Position numbers and translations under genes: made by a program. The notes under the pieces are model-generated. The model was not told the origin of the DNA and did no database searches. It worked only from the letters and a program-made list of their open reading frames with translations. From Adiantum capillus-veneris (taxonomy: Eukaryota > Streptophyta > Polypodiopsida > Polypodiales > Pteridaceae), in assembly GCA_014529385.2 (NCBI GenBank), contig CM043971.1:87680840-87744839 (forward strand): a stretch of DNA of 64,000 nucleotides, read 5' to 3'. Positions 1-11,234 of this stretch are shown here, piece after piece; the stretch's first letter is position 1, and each line of letters starts with the position of its first letter.

Positions 1-1
1 G

Positions 2-1012
2 CCTGCTGGTGTCCTTACTCGGGCACAAAGAGTAGCTCTTGGTCTCACTCTACCCACAGGTCCACCTCGCCAGTCTCCACTTCCTCACTCTGGTCTACCT
101 GACCCAAAGGACAAGTCCTTCCCAATTGCTCAGAGCAAACCAACTTCCTTGTTATCTGACATTGATGGAGCCTTCTTAGAAGCAGTGGCTAACTTGGAAC
201 AGATTAAGGTCACAAAAGGAGCCCAGTTCGAAGGCGCCAAGCCCACAGCAGAAGCCATCTTGAAAAATACTTTTCAACAGGTGTCACTATACGACATGCT
301 AAGGCTTGATGCAACACTTAGAAGTGACACCCTGTTAGTCATTCAGTCTCTGTACCCGGGGGCTGGGCCTAGTGGCGGGCACCTCCCTGTATAGCCCTCA
401 GAGTCCTATTTGATTTCCTATCCATCTGCTCCCCTCACAGATTATAAAAGTCCTCGCCTCACTGTATCTATTCTTGGGCACCAGCTATCCGGCGTCATCG
501 TTGATGGAGGATCTGGAATCAATTTGATGCCCGAATTCACTATGATGGCCTTAGGTCTAAAGCCTACCCGACCTGCTCCTTTCACTGTTACATTGGCTGA
601 TCAGAGAACAGTCTACCCAGTGGGCATAGTCGACAAGGTGCCTCTGAAGGTACAAGATTTCACTTTTAACTTGGATTTTGTGGTAGTTAATCTTCCCCTG
701 GTAGAGGGAGGTTATCCCTTGCTGATTGGTAGGCCATGGCTGCGACATACGAAAGCACTTCACGACTGGGGAACCGACGCCATGTGGATACATACTCCTG
801 GCTCTCCAATGCAACAAATTCGTCTCGAAGGAGGTATGGATTCGGTCGTTCAGCATAGCTCTTTGTCAGTAGAGTCCAACCCTGACTTGACCAGCCGGTC
901 CCTCCCGATGGGTCCGATGAAGACTACTGCAGTGGTTAGAAGCCACCTCTTCGATGCAATGCTATGTAGTCTCTCTTCAACCTTTGCCAACAAATTCACC
1001 CTATCCCCCTGA
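2..1012 (+). pseudogene. Ty3/gypsy gag end and aspartic protease, broken
   Basis: The frame is open from the window edge and continues to 1012 apart from one TAG at 392-394. The upstream part is the end of gag and linker. The protease (retropepsin) core is seen as VDGGSGINLM near 500-530, where the first Asp is the catalytic residue, and as the LIGRPWL flap-side motif near 722-740. Retropepsin would cleave the Gag-Pol polyprotein inside virus-like particles. The reverse transcriptase continues in another frame from about 954, so a frameshift lies near 960-1010. This order, and the FAWSYHDLEGIP-type sequence downstream, fit the Athila/Tat side of plant Ty3/gypsy elements. The 5' LTR and most of gag lie outside the window. 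Confidence 0.85.
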
Positions 1013-3116
1013 TCCTACATCTGAAGCTACACCTGAGACCAAGAATCCCAGTCAGCCAAGTGAGCCAGAACCAAGTGAGCCAGAACCAAGTGGACCAGTC
1101 TCAAGTGAGTCAGAACCAAGTGGACCGGTCTCTGGTGCCCATCCTTCAGAGGGTCCCTTGATGGAAACCGTCGGCCTGGGTGAGCCTATAACCCACCATA
1201 GAAGGGGAAAAAAGTCTCCCTTGCAAGAGTTGGCCAACACCCCAGCTCCCTCCTTAGCCTCTACTCCATCTGACTCTCCACCCATGCCGGAGCACTTTGA
1301 GGTATCTGAGGATTTACCATTTGCAGAGCTTCCATCAAGTTGGTTGCAGGAAGAGTATGCTGATTTCAACATTGATCAGACGCCAGCTCATAATGTCCAA
1401 AGGCTAACAGAGGCGGCACAATCTTCTCCACCTAACGCAGCCTCGACCACTGCACCGCCCGACCCAGTCAGAGAGGTCAACCTAGGAGGCCCTGACAGCC
1501 ATCAGCCCATCTTATTAGCCACTTGGTTATGGGATCACCCCGCTCTACTCGACCTGGTAATCTCCTTCGTGCGCTCTTTCAAAGATGTGTTTGCATGGTC
1601 TTACCACGATTTAGAAGGAATCCCAGCAGAGCTAGGAGTCCACACAATTCCTCTGGTTGAGGGGGCTAAGCCGGTCAGAGGACGTGCTTACAAACTGAAT
1701 CCCAAGTATGCAGAAGCAGTCAAAATCGAGTTGGAAAAAATGCAAGAAGCAGGTATTATTGTACCAGTAGAGCACTCAGAATGGTTGTCTCCTATGGTTA
1801 TTGCCCCAAAGAAGCAGTCCAACAAAATTCGAGTTTGTGTCGACTATCGGGCTGTGAATAAGGTCACAATCCCGGATGGATTTCAGACACCTTTTACTGA
1901 GAGAGTCCTCGAAGATGTCGTTGGCCATGTACTGTATAGTTTTATGGACGGGTTCAGTGGCTACAATCAGTTAGGAATACATCCTGACGACCAAATCAAA
2001 ACAGCTTTTGTGACTCCCTGGGGTATTTTCATCTACACTAGAATGTCTTTTGGGCTTAAAAATGCACCGCCTTCTTTCAATCGCATAGTATATCTCATCT
2101 TTTGTCCTCTGCTTACTGATCACCTTCGCATATTCATGGATGACTTTTCCACCTTCTCGGATACTCAATGTTCGACCCCAGTAGAAAATCTAAAGGAGCA
2201 TCTTGCTCAGCTCTCTGCAGTCTTCCTCAGGTGCAGAGAGGCACTTTTGAAGCTCAATCCGAACAAATGTCATTTTTTGGTCACAGAGAGCACACTGTTG
2301 GGCCATGTGGTGTCTGCTCAAGGTTTGGCACCGGACCCAGAGAAGATAGTGGCCATCTTGAAGTTACCTCCTCCCATAAATCCCAAAGGTGTTCAGAGCT
2401 TTGTGGGCCACACCGGCTATCATCGCAGGTTTATACGTATGTATGCACAGGTGGCTCAACCATTGACCCGGCTCACCAATGCTGTTGTTCCCTTCCGATG
2501 GTCAACACCTGAGGCCGAAGCATTTGCATACCTCAAAAAACGTCTCACTGAAGCGCCTATTCTAGTTGCCCCGGATTGGGCCCTACCTTTTCATGTGCAT
2601 ACAGATGCCAGCCTGCTGGCTGTGGGTGCTGTGCTGACTCAGCCTAGCAAAGAGTTCAACTTGGATCGCCCTGTACATTATGCAAGTCGCCTGCTCACCA
2701 AAGCAGAGCGAAACTATAGCACCACAGAGAGGGAAGGATTGGCTATAGTGTATGCTCTACACAAATTTCGTCACTATTTGCTAGGGGTCCACTTCACAGT
2801 TATCACTGATCACCATGCCTTGCGCTATCTGCTTAATAAGCCACAGGTTGCAGGTCGAGTATGGCGATGGCTCCTCCTATTCCAGGAGTTTGATTTTGAA
2901 GTGGTACTCCGTCGTGGTAAGCATCATGTAATGGCTGACCACCTCTCTCGCATTTACACAGGCGAAGAAGCTACCGGGATTGCGGATGACTTTCCAGATA
3001 GCAGTCTTTTTAAAATAGATACAACACCGGAATGGTACGGCGAGGTCCTATATTTTCTATCTACTGGGCTGTACCCAGAGAGTGCATCCCCACTGCAAAG
3101 AGGAGATTGCTGTTGA
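954..3116 (+). pseudogene. Ty3/gypsy reverse transcriptase and RNase H
   Basis: A 720-codon open frame. A Pro/Ser/Glu-rich linker (about 1010-1500, with repeated EPSEPEPSGPVSS-like units) leads into reverse transcriptase. Motif A is FMDGFSGYNQ (about 1943-1972) and motif C is FMDD (2132-2143), so both catalytic Asp sites are intact. RNase H follows with TDAS at 2600-2611 and a DH-LSRI tail near 2938. The enzyme would copy element RNA into DNA. The sequence after RNase H (IADDFPDSSLF, EWYGEVLYFL) matches the Athila-type linker to integrase, and I see no second RNase H here. A frameshift near 3090-3110 separates it from integrase, so the element cannot make a full Pol in one frame. Confidence 0.92.
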
Positions 3117-3376
3117 AGTCCAGGCCTTTCACTCTGATCGGGGGCCAGCTCTACAAAGCGGGACCAGATGGTGTTCTGAAGCGTTGTGTCTCGTCTCATG
3201 AGGTGGAGCATATTCTGGAGGATGCCCACAATGGTCCCACTGGTGGCCATTACCCTGGTCACATCACTGCTCAGAAGATACTACAGAGTGGTCTGTGGTG
3301 GCCCTACATTTTTAAGAATGCAATAGCATATTCTAAGGTTTGTGATGTGTGCCAGAGATGTGGGCCGAAGTACTAG
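3032..3376 (+). pseudogene. Integrase N-terminal zinc-binding (HHCC) domain
   Basis: Continues the pol reading after the frameshift. The HHCC domain is clear: His in SSHEVEH, His in GGHYPGH, then CDVCQRC near 3340-3360. It corresponds to the integrase H2C2 domain that helps multimerisation and DNA binding. The frame ends at a TAG directly after CQRCGPKY. In related elements this point is followed by roughly 60-70 residues that include the first Asp of the DDE core. Those residues are absent here and the next recognisable sequence (VAKFLYENI) starts almost at once, so an internal deletion is inferred. Confidence 0.85.
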
Positions 3377-4122
3377 CGACAGTAGATTGCATCGGCAATA
3401 CAGTGGCCAAATTTTTATATGAAAATATTTTATGCAGATTTGGATGTCCCTTAGAGATCACCAGTGATAGAGGCAGTCATTTTGTCAATGACATGATCTC
3501 AAATTTACTGGCCAATTACAAGATTTTTCATCGCAAGTCGTGCTCTTATTACCCTAGAGCCAATGGACAAGCCGAGAGCACCAACAAGGTTCTGATCGCT
3601 CTACTGAGGAAAGCATGTCATCTCCATCCAGCATCGTGGGCTCAAGCTGTGCACGGCACTCTTTGGGCATACCGCACATCTTTCAAAGCAACAACGAATC
3701 AAACGCCTTTTCAACTCGCTTTCGGTTTGGAAGCCATAGCTCCATTTGAGTTCAACTCCGGTTCCCCTAGGGTGGGCAATCTGCGTGCAAGTTGGGGCAT
3801 GGAATCTGCCTCTATCTCCCGTCTCACCTTATTGGATGAAAGCCGCCTTTTAGCTTCTCGTGCTCTGCAAGCGGAACAACTTCGTCGCAAAGCGTGGCAT
3901 GATCGCCACCTCAGAAAGCCAAAAATAACGCAAGGCACATTGGTGCTACTCTATCAGGCAAAATATTTGAAAAAAGCAAAGAAGCTGGTTCCAGCTTGGC
4001 AAGGGCCCTTTAGAGTATAGGAGGTTTTGCCACAGGGGGCTGTCCAGTTAGTCACTTTGGAAGGCGTCCCTTTGCCACTGGTAAATGGCTCCAGAATCAA
4101 GTGCTATTACTCCTCTGAGTAA
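3349..4122 (+). pseudogene. Integrase catalytic core (partial) and C-terminus
   Basis: Contains the second half of a DDE integrase core: CPLEITSDRGSHF with the second Asp, and YYPRANGQAESTNK with the Glu, followed by WAYRTSFKATTNQTPF and the C-terminal GPFRV segment. The first catalytic Asp is missing through the deletion near 3376, so strand-transfer activity is not expected. A TAG at 4018-4020 splits the C-terminus. The same frame then continues with EVLPQGAVQLVTLEG and ends at TAA 4120-4122. Reading on past that TAG gives the normal end of this integrase type, so the TAG is probably a mutated Gln codon. Confidence 0.88.
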
Positions 4123-4744
4123 AGGGTATGCAACTTTCCGCCATCTGTAGGTTCTATGGCCCATCTCTCTCCTCCCCTCGAGCTTTCCACCAAAATAGAT
4201 GTTCTGTTACTGTCTCAGTTTTTGCTATGTTTGTAAGTTTCCACCTTTCCTCTAAGATATCTTTTCTCCACTAAGTCCTCCTGGTAATTGGGTATTATCG
4301 AAACTTCAACAGTTCAGTCACTCCTCTAATTGTTTCTATCCTAAGTGTTATTTGCAGTTAAGTATTAAGGTCCTTCCAAACTGCTATCGATCAAGCTTCT
4401 AGTCAAAGTGTTTTTTGTTCAGTTTGAAAAAGTGGAATCTGCTTGGGGATTCTGCTTAGACGACGATTGAGGAGTCTATATAAAGAATATGGCAGAGTTT
4501 ATGTCAAAGAACTTTTTGATTCCAATACCAGCCAAAAACCTTTGGTGCAAATAAGCTTTCAGCTTTGCTGTAGAAAGAAAGAAAGGGGGAAAGTACTCTT
4601 TGGTGCTCCAAAGCTGGCTACTAATAATCATTGCAAGCCTTAATACCCTTCTTTATCTGAGTCCTCTTTTCGTACCTGCTCAAAATTATCCTATCTTTAT
4701 ATCTACTAGCACTTTGCTACTGTTGTGCTCACTCTCATTAGGCC
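4123..4744 (+). other. Non-coding spacer after integrase
   Basis: Pyrimidine-leaning sequence without a supported gene. It probably belongs to the same retroelement, between the pol end and the third frame at 5495. Confidence 0.5.
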
Positions 4745-5310
4745 TTAATAAACCCTAGTCTCCCAACCCTTCGCCCCTACCTACCCTACTGCCTCCTACC
4801 CTTACTTAAACACCTCTAGCCCCTACCCTCTCCCAGCTTCCCCTCTCGCCCCTACCCTATACCCTCGCCCCCTACCCTCCCCTCTCGCCCCTATCCTCTC
4901 CCACACCCCCTCTCGCCCCTACCCACCCCCCCTCTCGCCCCTATCCTAAAACTCGCCCCCTACCCTCTCCTACACCCCCTCTCGCCCCTATCCCCCCTCT
5001 CGTCCCTATCCTCACCTCTCACCCCCTACCCTCTCCTATCCTCCCCTCTCGCCCCTATCCAAACCTCTCGCCCCCTACCCTCTCCCACACCCCCTCTCGC
5101 CCCTATCCCCCCCTCTCGTACTTATCCTCACCTCTCGCCCCCTACCCTCTCCTCTCCTCCCCTCTCGCCCCCTACCCTCTCCCACACCCCTCTCGCCCCT
5201 ATCTCCCCTCTCGCCCCTACCCTCTCCCACACCCCCTCTCGCCCCTATCCTCCCCTCTCACCCCTACCCTCTCCCAGCACCCTCTCGCCCTAACCGCCCA
5301 CTTTCGCCTG
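4745..5310. repeat. C-rich minisatellite, core CTCTCGCCCCTAYCC
   Basis: About twenty imperfect copies of a unit built on CTCTCGCCCCTA(C/T)CC, with variable CCCACACC or CTCC spacers of a few to about fifteen bases. The plus strand is almost pure pyrimidine with hardly any G outside the TCGCC core. Copies differ by single bases and spacer length, typical of slippage and unequal exchange. It sits between integrase and the third frame of the first retroelement. The G-rich complement has many G3-4 runs and could form quadruplexes. Confidence 0.85.
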
Positions 5311-5494
5311 GTTCGAATTTACCCTACCTTAAATTACTCGCCCAGCCTAACGATTTAGCAGAAGAAATTTAACTTGTCTGCATCCTACTACTTTTCCATT
5401 GGCTACTCAGCGGCTTTGTTTGTCATCCTCTGTTTGTCATCAGACCTCACCATGGCAGGGGTAGCAAGAAGGAAGTAGCAAGAAAAAGGTAGAG
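5311..5494 (+). other. Short spacer before the third frame
   Basis: No gene seen. It ends with AGAAGGAAGTAGCAAGAAAA just ahead of the ATG at 5495. Confidence 0.4.
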
Positions 5495-7663
5495 ATGAAG
5501 AGGAGAAAAGCTCGGGTTGAACAATCAGAGAGCGAAGCAGATGAAGTATCTGCAAGCGGCAGCAGCCATGACATAGATGACTTTACCTCCAGTGACCCAA
5601 GTGATGAAAGCTACAAAGCAGACTCAGCAGCATCTGAGGATTCAGATGTAAATTCAGAGTCAGGTGCTTCCAGTGATCCAGAGGAACAATCAAAGGTGGC
5701 TCAGAAAAAAGAAAAGCCGCAAATTATCACTCATGAAATCAAGAGGCCTGCTTCTTCAAAAAATCGCACAGCATTTTCATTACATTTTCATATGCAGCAA
5801 CCTCGACCATCTCTCAGTGAGGTGCTTTCGACTGCTCAGCTACGGACTCTGGGTCTCACAGAATTGGCTGATGCAAATTTACCTAATACTATTCCAGCAG
5901 AACTGATACATCAACTGCTGAAAAACTTTCCAAAGGTCCGGGGCCACAAGCTAACAGCTACAAGGCTTGGCCATGCCATGGGTATGACCAACTTTCCAGC
6001 TGTGAAGTCTACTACTCGCACTTTTTCTTTGTTGTCCAAGGACGCGACAATTCAAGCATGTAAAGAGCTATTGAGCTCGGATCACCCAAATTAAGAGCGA
6101 AACAGACGGCTTCTCGCAATCTTCAGGTATTACTTTCTGGCTCGGGATGCCAAAGAAGACAAGGTACAAACAAATATTCTCACTACATTCTCCCACTGCG
6201 ACAGGCTATACTGTTTAATCCACACTATCCCATGTGGATTCCACCAAATTCTCTTCAGCTCTCTGCAGTCTAGGGCTAAAAGATTTCGGGCCCAAGTGCA
6301 GTCTGTGCAGTTAACTTTTAGATGTTTTGCGGCGCCTCTCTTGGCATGGATCATAAACATACCTATCAACATAAATGAAGTGGATGAGGAACAGGGAACC
6401 TCGAAAGGGAAAAGGAAACCCGTGAGCATGCAAGTAGACCCCACAGTCACCAAGAAAAAGAAGATCAAGGCGAAAGTGATGAAGGATACAGTGAAGTCTC
6501 TACTCTCCTTGCCAGTTTCTGAGAGACAGTAGACTAGGGTACATCTTCAGCGTCATACGTCTACTGCTACACCTGGTTCTGCTGTGCCGACACCAATGTC
6601 TACTGCCGCTCCTCAGGACAGGATGGTCACTTCACCCATACAGGATCCTCTTCCTCCTCCCATCTTCACTCATACACCGGTCAACATATCACTCGCTGCA
6701 CCTACAACAACAATCTCTGAAGCACCTTCTACACCGAGTGTCCCTACTTCTAGCTCGCCGGTTGTGCCACCATCTGCACCTACTTTTAGCTCGCCGGCAA
6801 TGCCACATGTGCGCCCTCCAGCATCACATCCATCTGAGGGATCTTCAGGTAGGACCGACTCCACTTCTCTGTTTCAGCTTTCAGAGAAGTTGCTTCAGGA
6901 CTCCAGAGCTGCTATTGCCACCATCGAGCTAGGCGTGGAGCAGCTAGCTGCAACCCACCAGCATCACTCCGCCACATACGCAGCTATGGAGGGATCCCTG
7001 CGAGTTGCCGAGAGTGCCATCGCAGATCGAGATGCAACGATTTTTGCACTACAGCAAGCATTGAAGATAAAGTCGAGAATTATTGATGACCTCAAAGCAC
7101 AGGTGCAAGGATTTCAAGAAATGCTTATGTATGATAACAGGCCTACCCAGGCTACTGTGGGATATGGATGGACTAGGCCAGGGATATAGGTCCAGAGTCC
7201 AGCCACCTTTGCAGCACCAGCAGGTCCCTCTCAGCCCTCTCAGCAGTTCATGGGACACTACCCAACAGGTCCCTCTCAGCCCTCTCAACAGATTATGGGA
7301 CACTACCCAGCAGGTCCCTCTCAGCCCTCTCAGCAGTTCATGGGACACTACCCACAGCCCCAAGTCCAGTACTTCACTCAGCAAGAGTCTCAGATCCAGA
7401 TGCCACACATGCAGAGCCAGAGTGTCCCTTGCTGTGACGGTGTTACTGGTGCACACTGCCATGGTTGCGTTACTAGGAGTCCGGAATTCACTTCAGGGCA
7501 GGTACTCCCATCCGTTGTGCAGCAGATGGCTGCTACAACCACAGGAAATCAAGGTATGCAAAGCACAGGACAGCAACCGCATGGTTACACTATTGATCTG
7601 ATGGCTCCTCCCGATCCGGAAGCTTCTGGAGCAGCAGTGGGGACGACCCTTTCCCTTGGGTGA
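5495..7663 (+). pseudogene. Post-integrase accessory frame of a Ty3/gypsy element, three stops
   Basis: One continuous 723-codon frame interrupted only by TAA 6092-6094, TAG 6530-6532 and TAG 7187-7189. I do not recognise the protein. Visible parts in order: a basic start (MKRRKARVE); an acidic Ser/Asp/Glu-rich stretch (about residues 10-75); a mixed helical region with LSTAQLRTLGLTELADANLP; a region with RYYFLARDAKEDK; a Lys-rich patch near 6450-6480; a Pro/Ser/Thr-rich stretch (6584-6850); a heptad-like helical segment (about 6870-7130, LAATHQHHSATYAAMEGSLR); then a Gln/Pro-rich tail with three 15-residue repeats. It occupies the place where Athila elements carry an env-like frame, but I see no clear membrane anchor. 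It could also be gag of another element. Confidence 0.5.
7221..7355 (+). repeat. Three 45-bp in-frame tandem repeats
   Basis: Units begin at 7221, 7266 and 7311 and encode GPSQPSQQFMGHYP plus one variable residue (T, A or Q). They keep the frame of the 5495-7663 gene. A Gln/Pro/Tyr-rich repeat of this sort is usually disordered. Confidence 0.9.
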
Positions 7664-8641
7664 CAGGACTGTGCTCTTACCTCATCTTTCATGGTACATA
7701 TAGTTACTTTTGCAGTTTCATTCAGTTTTGGCTCACCGAGACGGTGACCAGTCTTGTGGTGGGCAACCTGTAGCCTGCTACAGTGTCACTTCTCAGGACA
7801 GGCAGTTGGACAGTTAGCTACAGTTGGTCTGGTTCACACTGGACGGACCCTTTGGTGGCTGGGAGTGACACGTGGCAGGGTACCTACGGTGGTCTAGTGG
7901 ACGTCGTGGCCAGGTCACCACCACCACTCAGTTTGGAGATAGACTTAGCTGGCTGGACATTTATGGGCCGTTGGTGGCTCCTATGGTTGTACATATCAGT
8001 AGTCGTTTTGGGACAGTTCCATCTTATCTTGCACGTAGTCGTCTAGAGAGTCTTACACAGAGCACGGCTACACCATCCATGCACATCTGAGCCTCGACAC
8101 CCTATTTTGTACCTGTGAGTCTTGGGCTGGAGCTGAGTGTGTTGCCACTCCAAAGTCTGTACATGGTCCTTTGAGTTAGTCGAGTCCACATGTTCTGGTC
8201 TACTGCTGTGTCTCTGTTATTATCCATTGTTTCTTGTATTTCATTCTGTTGAGAGAGTTTCTGTTTGTTGAGTGAGATTGTCACGCACATTGCACTAGGG
8301 GACACCCACACTGTAGAGAGCACGACGCATTATCCGCGCTACACTCCCCTTGTGCCTCTTTTCACTCATTGACAACGAACCGTGCACTTCGCGGCCGGCC
8401 AATCGACGTGAGGTGGGAAAAAGCAACCTTGGTGTGAGCGCAAGGCCGCCAAGGGGTGCACCCGCGGAAAAGAGCAGAACGTGGGTGAAGAGAAGACCCT
8501 TCTCTAACGCAGATTGCAAGCGAAAGAAGAATCTCAAGAACTCAAGAATCTCAAGACCCCCAAGAACCTCAAGACCCTCAAGAACCCAAGACCCACAAGA
8601 CCCAAGTTCCTCGTGAACTTAAGAACCCAAGACTTCAGTGG
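7664..8641 (+). other. Gene-free interval between two retroelement frames
   Basis: Nothing codes convincingly. The last part (8520-8640) is a run of CAAGAACCTCAAGACCC-like short repeats leading to the ATG at 8642. It may contain the 3' end of the first element and the leader of the next, but I could not place an LTR boundary. Confidence 0.4.
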
Positions 8642-9944
8642 ATGGTCATCACCCGAAGCGGAATGGATACTTCGCATGAAGATGGTGAGCATGAAAGTGG
8701 CGAAGAAGAATTTTTCCCACAAGCAGGTTTTTCTGACCCTCCCACTTCCCCATCTACGCCAAAGATTACACTAACTCCTATGGAGGCTTTCGACAAGATG
8801 ATGATGGACAGGAAGTTAGAACGCAAAGCAAGAACAGCAAAAAGAATGGCAGAAATTGATCGTAAGTACCACGAAAGAATGGCAACCATAGCGCGTGAGC
8901 GCGAGCAAGCACGCTTGGAAGCCAAAGTAAGAAAAGCCGAATTGGATGGTGAGCGCGAAGTAAGAGAAGCAGCATTTGATCGCGAGAACAAAGCAAGAAA
9001 AGCAATGAACGACAGACACATGAAAGAGATGTTGCAACTCTTTTCTCAAGTGCAGGCACAGATGCAAGAGATTCAGGAAGGAGACTCTCTGTCTCTTCTT
9101 CTCCCAAGCATGACACACATGATTTGCATGATTATGATATGCATGATGATTTGAATGACAATGATAAGCATGATGATTTGAATGATAATGACAAGCATGA
9201 TAATGACAAGCATGATGATTTGCATGAAGATCATGTGATTGTTCACAAGGATGATGTGTTAGTTGATACTTTCTCTCATGAAGCTAACCTCATTGCAGAG
9301 ACGATCGATCACGAAGCACCGATCTTGGCTCCCAAGTCGAGGTCCAAAGAACCCCCTCAGGAAGAACCAATCTTGACTCTCGAGCCTAGGTCCAAAGAAA
9401 CCCCACCGGAAGAACCGATCTTGGCTCTCGAGCCTAGGTCCACAGAACCCCCTCCCCGGAAGAACCGATCTTGGCTCTCGAGCCTAGGTCCATAGAACCC
9501 CCCCAGGAAGTATTATGTGTGCGCATGACAAGTCAGCACGCATTGATCGAGTATTTTATTCGTGATCGTTTCCTGTATTATAGTCGGCGTCTTTATGTGA
9601 TCCCTTTCAAAAGGCATGACATATTGTACGATGAGCACCATTCACTCATGATTGAGCACAAATGTATGCAGATTACTCATGAAAAGATGAAATATTTGCA
9701 CCGAAGGAATTCACATTCCATGTCTCTTCCTTGGCATGACACAGTATCCGAGAGAGCACAAGAAGGATTGAAGGAGCCACAGAAGACTTTGTCGCTTTTG
9801 GCGCGGCCCAAAGAAGCAAGCATTGCAGACCTTTATGAAGTTCAAGTATCGCATGACCCACGCATCAGAGTGGGCCGGCGAAGAGTTCTTTCCAGGATTC
9901 CCGACGCTATTGGCGATCTCCCTCGACGCCATACACTTCGGTAG
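8642..9944 (+). pseudogene. Gag-like frame of a pol-less LTR retrotransposon
   Basis: Starts MVITRSGMDTS; a short TRS-type start is common in plant Ty3/gypsy Gag. The first 170 residues are acidic and then a highly charged helix (RKLERKARTAKRMAEIDRKY and on), predicted coiled coil. A frameshift near 9080 leads to a His/Asp repeat (HDDLNDNDK), then four EEPIL-LEPRS-EPP repeats. A second frameshift inside a C run near 9450-9457 leads to a C-terminal part (VLCVRMTSQHALIEYFIRDR) that ends at 9944. No protease, RT or integrase follows: the polypurine tract comes 16 bases later. So this looks like a non-autonomous element or an internal deletion. Function beyond a structural role is not known. Confidence 0.55.
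9310..9505 (+). repeat. Four ~48-bp coding repeats (EEPIL-LEPRS-EPP)
   Basis: Units start near 9310, 9361, 9409 and 9458. The third unit has an expanded C run (CCCCCTCCCC), which explains the frame change between the gag-like segments. Confidence 0.8.
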
Positions 9945-9960
9945 CAGTACCTCACTTTGA

Positions 9961-9972
9961 AAAGGAGGGGAT
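9961..9972 (+). promoter_or_regulatory. Polypurine tract (plus-strand primer)
   Basis: AAAAGGAGGGGA lies directly before TGTCACGTGACA. This is the position and composition of an LTR retrotransposon plus-strand priming site. Confidence 0.75.
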
Positions 9973-11234
9973 GTCACGTGACACTTCTAACCCTATGTGC
10001 ACGTGGACAAGCTACTTCATGACAAGGGTTGGGTTCAGTTCAGTTCAGTCAGTCTAGAATAGGAAGTGATCTGGCACTTTTGTGAGTTTGTTCGCAGACC
10101 GTGCATGTCCAGACACTTAGAGTAGATGCATATCCTCTGGTTGCACACAGCATGACCATCAGATTTCCATCAAAACCCATCAGTAGCATTTTTACAGTGC
10201 ATAGACTTATTTTCCCTGTTTTTGACATTTTTCACTTATTATTTTTAAGTGACTTTTGTTGGGAACTAGGTAGAGCAATTTGACTAAGTGAATGTATAAG
10301 AAAACCTAGCGCTAGCACTTTCTGGCAGAAGAGTCAACAGGAGATTCGGTTCAACAGGCACCTTCTCAGCAAGACCCCCCAAGCATTTTAACTAGCGATT
10401 TTTGCAAGGAGATCCAAATTCAGCCTTGGCGTTTTTGCATTGCAGATCAGCACATCCACAGCAAGGCACAACAGATCCACAGCAAGACATAGTAGAAGCC
10501 CCAGCGTTAGCAAATTCCCACAACAGAGCCCAAATCAGCCCTAGCGTTTTTGCATCAGCCTGAGACCTCAGCGTTTTTGCAGATCTTCGCAACGGAATCA
10601 GCCCTAGACTCAGCGTTTTCAGTTTTCAGCAGTTAGTTTCCGAAGTAGAACCCCCGAACCTCGCAGATCTCACCTTCTCGAAGCAGATCCTCGCTGCACG
10701 GTCAGATCCAACGCAGTTTGCAGATTCAGCCCGGAAAACGCAGATTTTAGCATCTGCGTTTTCAGCGCCTCGTCGTTGCATCGTAGTCGTCGCCGTCGTC
10801 ACCGACATAGAGTCAGAATTCAGCAGATAAAGATTTGCAGATTTCAACCCTTAGCGTTTTCAGATTTCAGCCCGTCTCGTCGTCGTCCTCATCGTCGGCA
10901 AGTCCAAAGCATTGTAGAGATTTCTGCAATCAATAGTAGACTGCTCTCGCCATAGAGAGTGGGACCTTCGGAGGAGGGTTTGACAACGTTCTGGTGTCAT
11001 ATTCTTCTCTCTCTATCTCTCAGTCTCATGTACCTTCATTCACAGTGTTCATCCACTTTGTTTGTGTCCATTGCACTCTCTCACTAAAGGAACAAAAGGC
11101 TCTCCCTTCCGTAAGTAAAAGGAACCCTTGAGCACAGTTCGGAGCACTCATCTTGAGCAAAGTTCAACATTCACTTCCGCTGCACTTAACACACTGAGAG
11201 ACCGCATGGACCACCATCGGATGGTGTCTTGACA
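9973..11234 (+). repeat. 3' LTR of the pol-less element
   Basis: Begins TGTCACGTGACA after the polypurine tract and ends ...GGTGTCTTGACA, giving TGTCA/TGACA inverted ends over 1262 bp. The interior is rich in GCGTTTTTGCA- and GATTTCAGCCC-like short repeats (10390-10870). The start contains the palindrome TGTCACGTGACA with a CACGTG core, a bZIP/bHLH-type site. No second copy was found in the window to prove the right boundary. Confidence 0.6.

Noticed and set aside
2132-2146. FMDD as a broken RT catalytic motif
   Set aside because: The two Asp are present; the residue before them varies among Ty3/gypsy RTs, so this is not a loss.
4745-5310. Interstitial telomere repeat
   Set aside because: Contains CCCTA words but not the plant CCCTAAA array; the repeat core is CTCTCGCCCCTAYCC.
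7221-7355. Spaced repeats as a CRISPR-like array
   Set aside because: Contiguous in-frame 45-bp coding repeats without spacers, in a plant nuclear sequence.
5495-7663. U-to-C RNA editing as repair of the TAA/TAG stops
   Set aside because: Such editing is an organellar process in ferns and hornworts. The sequence is nuclear retroelement DNA, so C-to-T decay is simpler.
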